The notes under the pieces were generated by a model. The model ran no database searches. It worked only from the letters and a program-made list of their open reading frames with translations, and was not told the origin of the DNA. From assembly GCA_015265235.1 (NCBI GenBank), contig JABZYJ010000127.1:1-5424 (forward strand): a DNA stretch of 5,424 nucleotides, in the 5' to 3' direction. Within the stretch, counting starts at the first letter, position 1, and the number at the start of each line of letters is the position of its first letter. Position numbers and translations under genes: made by a program. Of this stretch, positions 1 to 5,288 are shown in pieces. This DNA comes from Selenomonas sp. (GTDB lineage: Bacteria > Bacillota > Negativicutes > Selenomonadales > Selenomonadaceae).

Positions 1-1
1 G

Positions 2-43
2 TTTGGCATAGGCAACGGGTTCAAGTTCCTGCCCGGCGCATAA
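2..43 (+). CDS. C-terminal end of an upstream gene (partial)
   Basis: Reading from base 2, thirteen codons (FGIGNGFKFLPGA) run to TAA at 41-43, followed directly by an in-frame TAG at 44-46. The tandem stops, with a Shine-Dalgarno starting a few bases later, suggest the end of a real gene co-transcribed with the ArdC-domain gene. The fragment is too short to identify a family, and no promoter is visible between it and the next gene. It could be a chance open frame. Confidence 0.35.
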   Translation, partial: FGIGNGFKFLPGA

Positions 44-46
44 TAG

Positions 47-71
47 AGAGGAGATCGGATATGAAACGATG
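47..71 (+). promoter_or_regulatory. Ribosome binding site with two competing ATG codons
   Basis: The purine stretch AGAGGAGA at 47-54 is the only good Shine-Dalgarno here. It lies 7 bases (from GGAG) before an ATG at 61 but 15 bases before the ATG at 69 that opens the 371-residue frame. The ATG at 61 opens a different frame of only 16 very basic codons (MKRWKRSKKERNAGRH, stop at 109-111). The two starts sit in an imperfect tandem repeat, ATGAAACG then ATGGAAACG. No other ATG, GTG or TTG in the long frame lies between the stop at 9-11 and 69, so 69 remains the best start. Confidence 0.45.
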
Positions 72-1184
72 GAAACGGTCAAAGAAAGAAAGGAACGCGG
101 GGAGGCACTGACGGCACAGGAAGCACGGGCAATCGCCGACAAGCTGAACGCGGAGGAACATCATAAGAAAGCGCAGGAGGAGGCAAAACCGATGGCAGAG
201 CAGGAGGAAAAGCAGCCGGAGAAGGAAACCCAGGCAAAAAAGCCGCAGGAAAAGAAGACGACAAAAGAGCTGGTCAGCGAGGCAAGCAAAGCCTTTAGTG
301 ACCGTATGCAGGAAGCCCATGCCAGCGGGAATGCCGTCTGGCAGAAACCGTACGAAGAGCGGCAAAATATCCATGCGCCTGTCCTGATCTATCAGGGCAG
401 GGATGGAGAACACAAGTCGTTCTATCCGCCTGTTGCGAATATGCTGCCCGCCGTTCAGCATCAGCTGGATATTGGCAGTCAGGATAATCGCTGGATCCCC
501 GCCAAGGAGGCAGGGGCAAACCCCGACATCACCATCCGCAAGGATGCGAAAGCCGTTACCTTTGTGCTCTTTACCAAAGACAAGCAGCCGTATACGAAGA
601 AATTCTTCAATATGGCCGACGTGTCAGGGAAAGGTGTTCCTGCACTCGCGCCGACACCGGAACTGCGGCGGGATGCCTATCTGCACGATATGATCGACTA
701 TCTTGCACGGCGCACCGAGCGCGGCACGTTCAAGGGGGACAACTACTTCCTGATGGTCATGGACGCAAAGGAAGCGGCCAACAAGAGCTATCAGGCGAAA
801 AAGGAAGTCTACGACTTCCAGAACCTCGACTACGGTACCTACATGAAGGCACGCCTTGAAGCCAATCGACGGCTGGACGCGATCCTGGGCGCGGATGTCC
901 GGGAAGTCGTTCCCGCGAAGGACTACGAAAAGACCTTCATCCAGCTGCTGGCAAAAGAGATCCGTGAGCCGTCCAAAGAGACGAACTATGTCATTCGTGC
1001 GGCACGTAAGGCGCTAAATGAGCTGAAATGGCAGCAGAGCCACGTAAAAGCGGCGATGAAGGCTCTTGTCCCACAGGCGGCGTTCGATTCGCTGGCACGC
1101 AGCGGGAAGATGCCGTCGCAGACACTCTTTATCATCGCAGTCAAGGGTGTGGAGCAGAATAAGGCACAGGAGGCCGCCCGCTGA
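69..1184 (+). CDS. ArdC-like N-terminal domain protein (probable ssDNA-binding)
   Basis: This 371-residue protein is soluble, with no signal peptide or membrane segment. Residues 1-75 are a charged, Lys/Glu/Gln-rich, probably coiled or disordered lead-in. Residues about 85-190 resemble the ArdC N-terminal domain (DUF1738 type): a W-x-K-P start (W91), a long loop, RW at 141-142 with a following Lys, a basic I-R-K-D-A-K stretch at 156-161, a hydrophobic strand, and FFNMADVSG at 179-187 matching the family's 'FN...V.G' ending. In that family this domain binds single-stranded DNA and is found on conjugative and mobilisable plasmids. The C-terminal 120 residues are helical and basic; I do not recognise them. 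No HExxH zinc-peptidase motif is visible, so the ArdC metalloprotease half is absent. It shares an operon with the acidic microprotein 14 bases downstream. The fold call is from motif recognition only. Confidence 0.6.
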   Translation: METVKERKERGEALTAQEARAIADKLNAEEHHKKAQEEAKPMAEQEEKQPEKETQAKKPQEKKTTKELVSEASKAFSDRMQEAHASGNAVWQKPYEERQNIHAPVLIYQGRDGEHKSFYPPVANMLPAVQHQLDIGSQDNRWIPAKEAGANPDITIRKDAKAVTFVLFTKDKQPYTKKFFNMADVSGKGVPALAPTPELRRDAYLHDMIDYLARRTERGTFKGDNYFLMVMDAKEAANKSYQAKKEVYDFQNLDYGTYMKARLEANRRLDAILGADVREVVPAKDYEKTFIQLLAKEIREPSKETNYVIRAARKALNELKWQQSHVKAAMKALVPQAAFDSLARSGKMPSQTLFIIAVKGVEQNKAQEAAR

Positions 1185-1198
1185 AGGAGGTGAACACA

Positions 1199-1279
1199 AT
1201 GACGGATGAAGAAATCTTTGAAATGTACTGCGGAGATGTTGACGACATGCCCGCAGACGATGCGCTGATGGAAGACTGA
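1199..1279 (+). CDS. Acidic 26-residue microprotein
   Basis: The ATG at 1199 is preceded by AAGGAGG at 1184-1190, whose first base is the last base of the previous stop codon. The spacing is 8 bases, one of the best ribosome binding sites in the window. The peptide MTDEEIFEMYCGDVDDMPAD plus ADALMED-like tail residues ends at TGA 1277-1279. Of 26 residues, 11 are Asp or Glu and none is Lys, Arg or His. It contains one Cys and four Met. It is the last gene before the terminator at 1309, so it is probably co-transcribed with the ArdC-domain gene. The sequence matches no family I know. The acidity would suit a small partner of the basic neighbour, but that is speculation. Support rests on the Shine-Dalgarno and operon position. 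Confidence 0.55.
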   Translation: MTDEEIFEMYCGDVDDMPADDALMED

Positions 1280-1308
1280 GCGCAGCTGCAGAAAGTGAAT
1301 CATGAACG

Positions 1309-1342
1309 AAAGTCGGATGTTTTGCATCCGGCTTTTGTGTTT
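1309..1342 (+). terminator. Rho-independent terminator after the ArdC/microprotein operon
   Basis: AAAGTCGGATG (1309-1319) pairs with CATCCGGCTTT (1325-1335) to give an 11-bp stem with one G.U pair and a TTTTG loop. It is followed by TGTGTTT, a short imperfect T-rich tail. The AAAG/CTTT base makes the hairpin partly bidirectional. It separates the upstream operon from the partition locus. Confidence 0.7.
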
Positions 1343-1532
1343 CTCATCAAGTTCTAATAAGAAAGTAAAAAAGATAGGAATTTTTTCCATTTCCTGTCAC
1401 ATATACTAAATATGGAATGGATATGAAAGATTTACATGAACATCAGCATGTATTTATGCGGCACACCGCATAGAAATCGTATCTGTTTCTGAATGAATGG
1501 TAAGAGTATAGGAACGACGAGGAGGAACGGTC
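1343..1532 (+). promoter_or_regulatory. parM leader: promoter region and candidate parC centromere
   Basis: This 190-base AT-rich gap lies between the terminator and the actin gene. In type II partition loci this position normally holds both the promoter and the ParR-binding centromere. Visible elements are a TATACT -10-like hexamer at 1402-1407 (no good -35), a TTTACA -35-like hexamer at 1431-1436 (weak -10 downstream), ATATGGAA and ATATGAAA half-repeats around 1410-1428, ACATG/CATGT at 1434-1438 and 1447-1451, and the inverted repeat at 1455-1472. I see no regular array of iterons like those of R1 or pSK41. The AGGAGG at 1520-1525, 7 bases before the ATG, is the parM ribosome binding site. 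The centromere role is inferred from position. Confidence 0.45.
1455..1472. repeat. Perfect inverted repeat in the parM leader
   Basis: TATGCGG (1455-1461) and CCGCATA (1466-1472) are exact inverse complements separated by CACA. There is no T tract after it, so it is not a terminator. It starts about 18 bases after a TTTACA hexamer and could overlap a promoter -10 region, which is where a ParR-type autorepressor would be expected to bind. It may equally be an mRNA leader hairpin. Confidence 0.55.
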
Positions 1533-2687
1533 ATGCAGTTTTTGGTGGCAAATGACAATGGAAACGCCGAACAGGATCTGGTGATTAACGGCCAGCGGAT
1601 CAGTGCACCGAATGTTTTTGCGCGTGTCGGAAAACTGGTGAATTTGGACGAACTGAACCCGGAGTATGTGCTGAAGCATATCCACGACAACCTCATTGTC
1701 TCCGTGGAAGGAGCAATCTACTACGTCGGCGCGTATGCACTCTCGAGCGGGCAGCGGTGCCGGTCGATCACCGTCGGCGTAGATAATGACAAGGTGTCCA
1801 GCGATATTGTCTATGTGAATACGCTCGCACATATCGCCGGAGAGGCAGTCGCTGCGTGCTATCGGGAGAGCGGGGCTGTTCCTGATACGGGAGACGCGAT
1901 CAAGGTGCATGTGGATATGGCGACAGCGATTCCCGTGTCCTATTACACGAAGGCACAGGCGGCCGCATTCGCCGAGAAGTTCATGCACAAGCAGCATAAG
2001 GTTACCGTGTATGTCGGGGCAAAGGAGTATGTCGTTTTTATTCAGTTTGATTTCGTCAAGGCGATCCCCGAGGGCGTCACGGCCGCACACGCCTTTATGC
2101 ATCGTCCGACACTGATTCATCAGCCCGAGAACCTTTCCGCCGGGAAGTTCAAGACGCTGCGTGTCCTTCATATCGCCATCGGTGAGGGCACGACGGAGTT
2201 TCCCATCACGACGGGAATCTCCTTTAAGCCCGACTTTATCATGGGGACGCATAACGGAAACGGCCACGCGATTGAGCGGGTGCTGGATCCGTTTAAGAAG
2301 GACTTCGGATTGCAGAGTGTGACACGGCAGGATTTCTCCCGCTATCTGCGTGATGCTGCACACAAGTATCATGATGCGGCTATGTCCTATTTCATGCCGG
2401 CACTCGAGGATGAGGCGGAGGAAATCCTGACGATGGCCGAGCAGGTCATCTCAAGAGCCAACAACGAAGTGGATGTTGTCGCTGTCTATGGAGGCGGCTC
2501 TATCCTGATGCGTGAGGCACTGGAAAAGCGACTTATGGCGTTCTGCACGCGGGCGAAGATTGAGCTCGCCTACATCGACGATCCAAGCGATGCCGTGTTC
2601 CTCGAGGCAGAGGGGCTGAACGCATTTATCAACAGCCCGCTCTTTCAGCTGCTGGGCGATAAGGCGCGTAGTGGAGAGAAAGGATAA
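1533..2687 (+). CDS. parM: ParM/Alp-type plasmid-segregation actin ATPase
   Basis: This 384-residue cytoplasmic protein is the actin-like ATPase of a type II partition system. In that family, nucleotide-driven filaments bound to ParR-centromere complexes push plasmid copies apart. Visible actin-fold motifs are phosphate-1 at the N-terminus (D8-N-G10-N-A), phosphate-2 at 213-223 (HIAIGEGTTEF) and the adenosine motif at 315-324 (VVAVYGGGSI). The length exceeds R1 ParM (320) but fits the broader Firmicutes Alp/ParM group. The start is supported by AGGAGG 7 bases upstream. The parR-like gene follows 5 bases after the stop, as expected for a parMR operon. Oddly, the Asp that usually begins phosphate-2 (D-[IL]-G) is Ala215 here. 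MreB and FtsA are less likely because of the ParR-like partner and the divergence of the sequence. Confidence 0.88.
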   Translation: MQFLVANDNGNAEQDLVINGQRISAPNVFARVGKLVNLDELNPEYVLKHIHDNLIVSVEGAIYYVGAYALSSGQRCRSITVGVDNDKVSSDIVYVNTLAHIAGEAVAACYRESGAVPDTGDAIKVHVDMATAIPVSYYTKAQAAAFAEKFMHKQHKVTVYVGAKEYVVFIQFDFVKAIPEGVTAAHAFMHRPTLIHQPENLSAGKFKTLRVLHIAIGEGTTEFPITTGISFKPDFIMGTHNGNGHAIERVLDPFKKDFGLQSVTRQDFSRYLRDAAHKYHDAAMSYFMPALEDEAEEILTMAEQVISRANNEVDVVAVYGGGSILMREALEKRLMAFCTRAKIELAYIDDPSDAVFLEAEGLNAFINSPLFQLLGDKARSGEKG

Positions 2688-2692
2688 CGGAA

Positions 2693-3043
2693 ATGGCAGA
2701 GAAGAATGTGATCACAAAGTCCGTCTGCTTCCCACGGACAGCGGAATTTGAGGAGTTTGTCGCAAAGCAGAAGAATTTCAGTCGGACAATATGCATCCTG
2801 GTTCAGCAGTCCATCTTTCAGCACAGCGGTAAGATCGTTGATGTGCTGGAGGAGTATGAAAGCGTGAGCAGGGACATCGTGTTCCGCCGTCAGATCAGCG
2901 AGCTCTCAAAAACAATGGAGGAGAACGAAGGGGGACTGTTCCTCGTCGATGAAAATCCGACGATTCCTGCCGAGGAGGAACACCGGAGGGAAGAACCAAT
3001 GGCATCACAGGGGGATGACAGCATCCCCGAGGGGTACCAGTAA
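2693..3043 (+). CDS. parR: ParR-like ribbon-helix-helix centromere-binding protein
   Basis: This 116-residue protein is encoded 5 bases after the parM stop, with AGGA at 2681-2684 giving an 8-base spacing. Residues 6-13 (VITKSVCF) look like the DNA-contacting beta strand of a ribbon-helix-helix fold. They are followed by two helices at about 15-27 (TAEFEEFVAKQKN) and 29-43 (SRTICILVQQSIFQH). The C-terminal half is acidic and low in complexity. In ParR proteins of this type the N-terminal RHH dimer binds the centromere and represses the promoter, while the C-terminal tail caps the ParM filament. The assignment rests on fold pattern, size and adjacency to parM; primary sequence in this family is poorly conserved. 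Confidence 0.75.
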   Translation: MAEKNVITKSVCFPRTAEFEEFVAKQKNFSRTICILVQQSIFQHSGKIVDVLEEYESVSRDIVFRRQISELSKTMEENEGGLFLVDENPTIPAEEEHRREEPMASQGDDSIPEGYQ

Positions 3044-3050
3044 GAGGCTG

Positions 3051-3079
3051 TTGTCGCGGCATCCGCTCTGCGCTATAAT
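3051..3079 (+). promoter_or_regulatory. Sigma70-type promoter of the small-gene/kinase operon
   Basis: TTGTCG (3051-3056) and a perfect TATAAT (3074-3079) are separated by exactly 17 bases. A start about 7 bases after the -10 would be near 3086, which is the first base of the AGGAGG (3086-3091) of the 77-residue gene, so the leader would be only about 14 bases. A small inverted repeat, GCGG-CAT-CCGC (3056-3066), lies in the spacer and could be an operator. The promoter starts 8 bases after the parR stop codon, so the downstream unit can be expressed independently of parMR. Confidence 0.7.
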
Positions 3080-3099
3080 TGAGGTAGGAGGCGAGGCGC

Positions 3100-3333
3100 A
3101 TGGAGCAGTACAAATATAACCCGAGTGACTACGTTGATTATCTCTGTGAGAGTATGACGAATTTTTACGCGGCACTTCCAGCGGCGAATGCTATTGACTT
3201 ATCTTGTATCTGGCAACGGATTTTTTTCGACACGAAACAGGCGATGAAGGAGCGCTTTATATCTCCTGATGAACGTGATGCTATCCTTGATTATTTTGGG
3301 GCGTTGATACCGGAGGATGAAGCTTTATCATGA
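3100..3333 (+). CDS. Small unknown protein A, paralogue of the next gene
   Basis: This 77-residue protein starts at ATG 3100, 8 bases after AGGAGG. It begins MEQYKYNP and appears mostly helical, with no signal peptide or membrane segment. About 34 of 70 aligned positions match the protein encoded at 3374-3589. Shared features are YKYNP near the start, D-Y, LCE, MT-FY, TK-AMKE in the middle, an I...R stretch, and YFG-LI near the end. I recognise no family. It does not look like the ribbon-helix-helix, helix-turn-helix or HipA N-terminal subdomain folds of known antitoxins. As first gene of the kinase operon, right after a strong promoter, it is a candidate partner or inhibitor of the kinase, by inference from position only. 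Confidence 0.75.
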   Translation: MEQYKYNPSDYVDYLCESMTNFYAALPAANAIDLSCIWQRIFFDTKQAMKERFISPDERDAILDYFGALIPEDEALS

Positions 3334-3373
3334 GGTGCAATCAGGCTTATGAATCCTATGGGAGGCGATAACT

Positions 3374-3589
3374 ATGGAGTACAAATATAATCCGGAAGAC
3401 TATGAAGAGGTTCTTTGCGAATATATGACGGCATTCTACCGGGCGTATGAGGAGAAGAACCGTCTTTATATGAGTGCGGAGATGCAGCACCTATATGCTG
3501 AAACGAAATATGCTATGAAGGAAGGAGACATTACCACTGCTGACCGTGAGGAAATGTTGATGTATTTTGGAGGGCTGATAGATGATTGA
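3374..3589 (+). CDS. Small unknown protein B, paralogue of the previous gene
   Basis: This 71-residue acidic, probably helical protein starts at ATG 3374, 8 bases after GGGAGG (3360-3365). It is about half identical to the preceding 77-residue protein, with a one-residue gap after Met-Glu and a shorter C-terminus. The ribosome binding sites match too (GGAGGCGA upstream of each), so the duplicated unit included the translation start. Its last 8 bases overlap the start of the kinase gene, and the kinase ribosome binding site (GGAGG, 3569-3573) lies inside it, so translation of the two is likely coupled. That makes this copy the closer candidate for a stoichiometric kinase partner. No known family was recognised. 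Confidence 0.78.
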   Translation: MEYKYNPEDYEEVLCEYMTAFYRAYEEKNRLYMSAEMQHLYAETKYAMKEGDITTADREEMLMYFGGLIDD

Positions 3590-4496
3590 CATTACAAATG
3601 CAACATGGCGCAGCAATCGCTTTGGCGGTTCAGAACGAAAACGCACATTGATCTATGACGGGAACACCTACATGGTGAAATTTCCAGATCCCGTTCGTTC
3701 GACAAAGAAAACATCACTTAGCTATATTAACAACCAGTTTTCCGAACACATCGGATGCAGCATCTTTCGCCATCTCGGTATCCCGGCACAGGAGACATTC
3801 CTCGCAACGTGCATAGACCCTATGAATAAGATGGAAAAGATTGTTGTTGCCTGTAAGCTCTTTTGTCAAAATGGCGAAGGGAATTTGGTTGAATTCAGCA
3901 AGTTCCTTCTCAACGACACAGACAGTACCTCCCGCAGGACAACAACCGTTGAAGATGTGATGGATGTTCTCGACCATTCACCGCTGCGCCTAGATCGAGA
4001 AAAGATCAAAGACTACTTCTGGGATATGTTCGTTGTAGACGCATTCATTGGCAACGGAGATCGTCATCTGGATAACTGGGGACTCATTGAGATGACAGAT
4101 GGGACATTATCCCCTGCACCGATTTACGATTGTGGGTCATCCCTTTCACCACTTAAATCAGATAATGAAAAGGCATATTTATTGGAAAATGGAACGGCAT
4201 TTAAGCGGGAAGAGTACAATCTGAACTCGGTTTATCGAATGAATAACGAGCGTGTTCTTTACCACGAAATCTTCAAGAATCCGCCGGAAGACCTGCATCG
4301 TGCGATCCAGCGCATCGTGCCGAGAATCAAGACGGCATCCGCACAGATCGACCGGCTGATTGACAGCACGGAAGGACTATCGGACATCTCCAAAGAGTAT
4401 ATGAAAAAGTCCCTGCTGCTCAGAAGGGAGCTGATCCTGCTTCCGGCTCTTAAAAAATGCAACAGGAGAGACGAGTCGCGGGGCTTTGCCCGGTAA
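3582..4496 (+). CDS. HipA/CtkA-type Ser/Thr protein kinase, short form
   Basis: This 304-residue protein has the HipA-like kinase core. GGSERK (15-20) sits where HipA has its Gly-rich A-G-A-Q-E-K loop. Y-M-V-K33-F-P carries the ATP-binding Lys. G157-N-G-D160-R-H-L-D-N165-W-G is the catalytic loop, and Y-D183-C-G-S is the metal-binding DxG motif. The D-to-N spacing of 5 and D-to-D spacing of 23 match E. coli HipA (D309, N314, D332). The N-terminal HipA subdomain of about 100 residues is absent, as in HipT and Helicobacter CtkA, whose lengths are similar. Such kinases phosphorylate Ser/Thr of cellular targets; HipA and HipT target tRNA synthetases and stop growth. The ATG overlaps the previous gene by 8 bases and has GGAGG with a 7-base spacer. 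All core catalytic residues are present, so it is probably active. The target is unknown. Confidence 0.82.
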   Translation: MIDITNATWRSNRFGGSERKRTLIYDGNTYMVKFPDPVRSTKKTSLSYINNQFSEHIGCSIFRHLGIPAQETFLATCIDPMNKMEKIVVACKLFCQNGEGNLVEFSKFLLNDTDSTSRRTTTVEDVMDVLDHSPLRLDREKIKDYFWDMFVVDAFIGNGDRHLDNWGLIEMTDGTLSPAPIYDCGSSLSPLKSDNEKAYLLENGTAFKREEYNLNSVYRMNNERVLYHEIFKNPPEDLHRAIQRIVPRIKTASAQIDRLIDSTEGLSDISKEYMKKSLLLRRELILLPALKKCNRRDESRGFAR

Positions 4497-4508
4497 TATG
4501 GGAGATGC

Positions 4509-4538
4509 AGCTGCGCACAGAAATGTGTGCAGCTTTTT
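4509..4538 (+). terminator. Strong rho-independent terminator after the kinase
   Basis: AGCTGCGCACA (4509-4519) pairs with TGTGTGCAGCT (4524-4534): 11 pairs including one G.U, closed by a GAAA tetraloop and followed by TTTT. It begins 12 bases after the kinase stop codon and closes the small-gene/kinase operon. Confidence 0.88.
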
Positions 4539-4582
4539 CAAAAGGTATACTTTTTAGGAGAGTGGCAGCCGGCATGAAAAAG

Positions 4583-4646
4583 TGTCTCAAAATATCATGT
4601 ATATCATTTTGAAACATCTCAAAAGTAACATAGAGGTTTTGAAACA
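4583..4646. repeat. Four alternating TGTNTCAAAA-like motifs, probable res/operator site
   Basis: Motif 1 is TGTCTCAAAA (4583-4592, forward). Motif 2 is TTTTGAAACA (4607-4616, reverse). Motif 3 is CATCTCAAAA (4615-4624, forward). Motif 4 is TTTTGAAACA (4637-4646, reverse, identical to motif 2). Motifs 1 and 2 flank 14 bases and motifs 3 and 4 flank 12, giving two dyads of 34 and 32 bases side by side. Motifs 2 and 3 also form a palindrome, TTTTGA-N6-TCAAAA (4607-4624). Forward copies are 32 bases apart and reverse copies 30, about three helical turns. Paired inverted half-sites directly upstream of a resolvase gene are typical of recombination or autoregulatory sites. An ATATCAT direct repeat (4592-4598, 4601-4607) lies in the first spacer. 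Confidence 0.7.
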
Positions 4647-4679
4647 GATTGATCGAATGATGAAGGAAAGGAGGGCAGG

Positions 4680-5288
4680 ATGAACATAGGATACATTCGT
4701 GTCTCCGACAAAAGTCAGAATCCTGATCGGCAGATTGAAAAGATGAAAGCGATCGGCATCGAGGAGCGGTTTATCTTTGTGGATCGACAGAGTGGGAAAG
4801 ACTTTTCACGGCCGGCCTACCAATCCATGAAGCGAGTTCTCCGCGCAGGGGATCTGCTCTACCTGGATGCGCTTGATCGCTTGGGACGCGATTACGACGG
4901 GATCATCGATGAGTGGAAGGATATGACACGAAACATCGGTGCTGATATTGTTGTGCTGGAGCAGGAATCACTGTTTGACAGCCGCAAGTTTCGAGAGATG
5001 GGGGAACTGGGAAAACTGATGGAAGACCAGTTTCTCAGTCTGCTCAGTTACGTTGCTGCGCAGGAGCGTAAAAAAATACGCACGCGGCAGCGGGAGGGGA
5101 TTGATCTCGCACGTCGGAAAGGCGTGCGTTTTGGCCGGCCACGGGTCGAAACGACAAAGGATTTCAGAGAGACCATAGAACGATGGAGGAACGGGGAAGT
5201 GACGGCAAGGGAAGCGATGCGCATTTGCCGTATGAGCCCGTCGACCTTCTATCGCCGCGTAGAAGAATGGAAGGAAGAGTTACGATGA
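4680..5288 (+). CDS. Small serine recombinase (resolvase/invertase family)
   Basis: This 202-residue protein is a full-length small serine recombinase. The catalytic domain (1-135) has Y5-I-R7-V-S9 with nucleophile S9, Q18, D35 in V-D-R-Q-S-G-K, R44 in F-S-R-P, and D66-R-L-G-R70. All are displaced by one from the gamma-delta resolvase residues R8, S10, Q19, D36, R45, D67 and R71. The long E helix (about 108-142) with Q-E-R-K-K-I-R leads to GRPR at 152-155 and a C-terminal helix-turn-helix (about 174-195). AAAGGAGG at 4667-4674 lies 5 bases before the ATG. It would cut and rejoin DNA as a tetramer at paired sites, most simply to resolve plasmid multimers through the motifs just upstream. Inversion or transposon resolution is also possible. 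I see no transposase nearby. Confidence 0.92.
   Translation: MNIGYIRVSDKSQNPDRQIEKMKAIGIEERFIFVDRQSGKDFSRPAYQSMKRVLRAGDLLYLDALDRLGRDYDGIIDEWKDMTRNIGADIVVLEQESLFDSRKFREMGELGKLMEDQFLSLLSYVAAQERKKIRTRQREGIDLARRKGVRFGRPRVETTKDFRETIERWRNGEVTAREAMRICRMSPSTFYRRVEEWKEELR

Noticed and set aside
21..461. A 146-codon minus-strand frame rich in Leu, Phe and Cys, resembling a membrane protein
   Set aside because: It is the antisense of the Lys/Glu-rich start of the ArdC-domain gene; reverse complements of such codons give Phe and Leu runs. The plus frame is better supported.
1302..1409. A 35-codon plus-strand frame starting at ATG 1302
   Set aside because: It runs through the terminator hairpin and its T-rich tail, has only a weak upstream purine stretch, and shows composition typical of non-coding AT-rich DNA.
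1443..2372. A 309-codon open frame on the minus strand opposite the parM gene
   Set aside because: It is the shadow of parM. The plus-strand frame has actin motifs and a good ribosome binding site, whereas the minus-strand translation shows no recognisable domain.
3011..3028. GGGGATG-ACAG-CATCCCC hairpin near the end of parR as a terminator
   Set aside because: The 7-bp stem is perfect but lies inside the coding frame and has no T tract. It may slow transcription, but it does not look like an intrinsic terminator.
3100..3589. Identifying the small proteins as HipS, or as DUF3791/DUF3990-type partners of HipA-like kinases
   Set aside because: Neither protein shows the patterns I know from those families; the link is positional only, so no family name was given.
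4583..4646. CRISPR-like repeats or replication iterons
   Set aside because: The units alternate in orientation, are only about 10 bases long and adjoin a recombinase gene. There are no equal-length spacers, replication-initiator gene or DnaA boxes that I can see.
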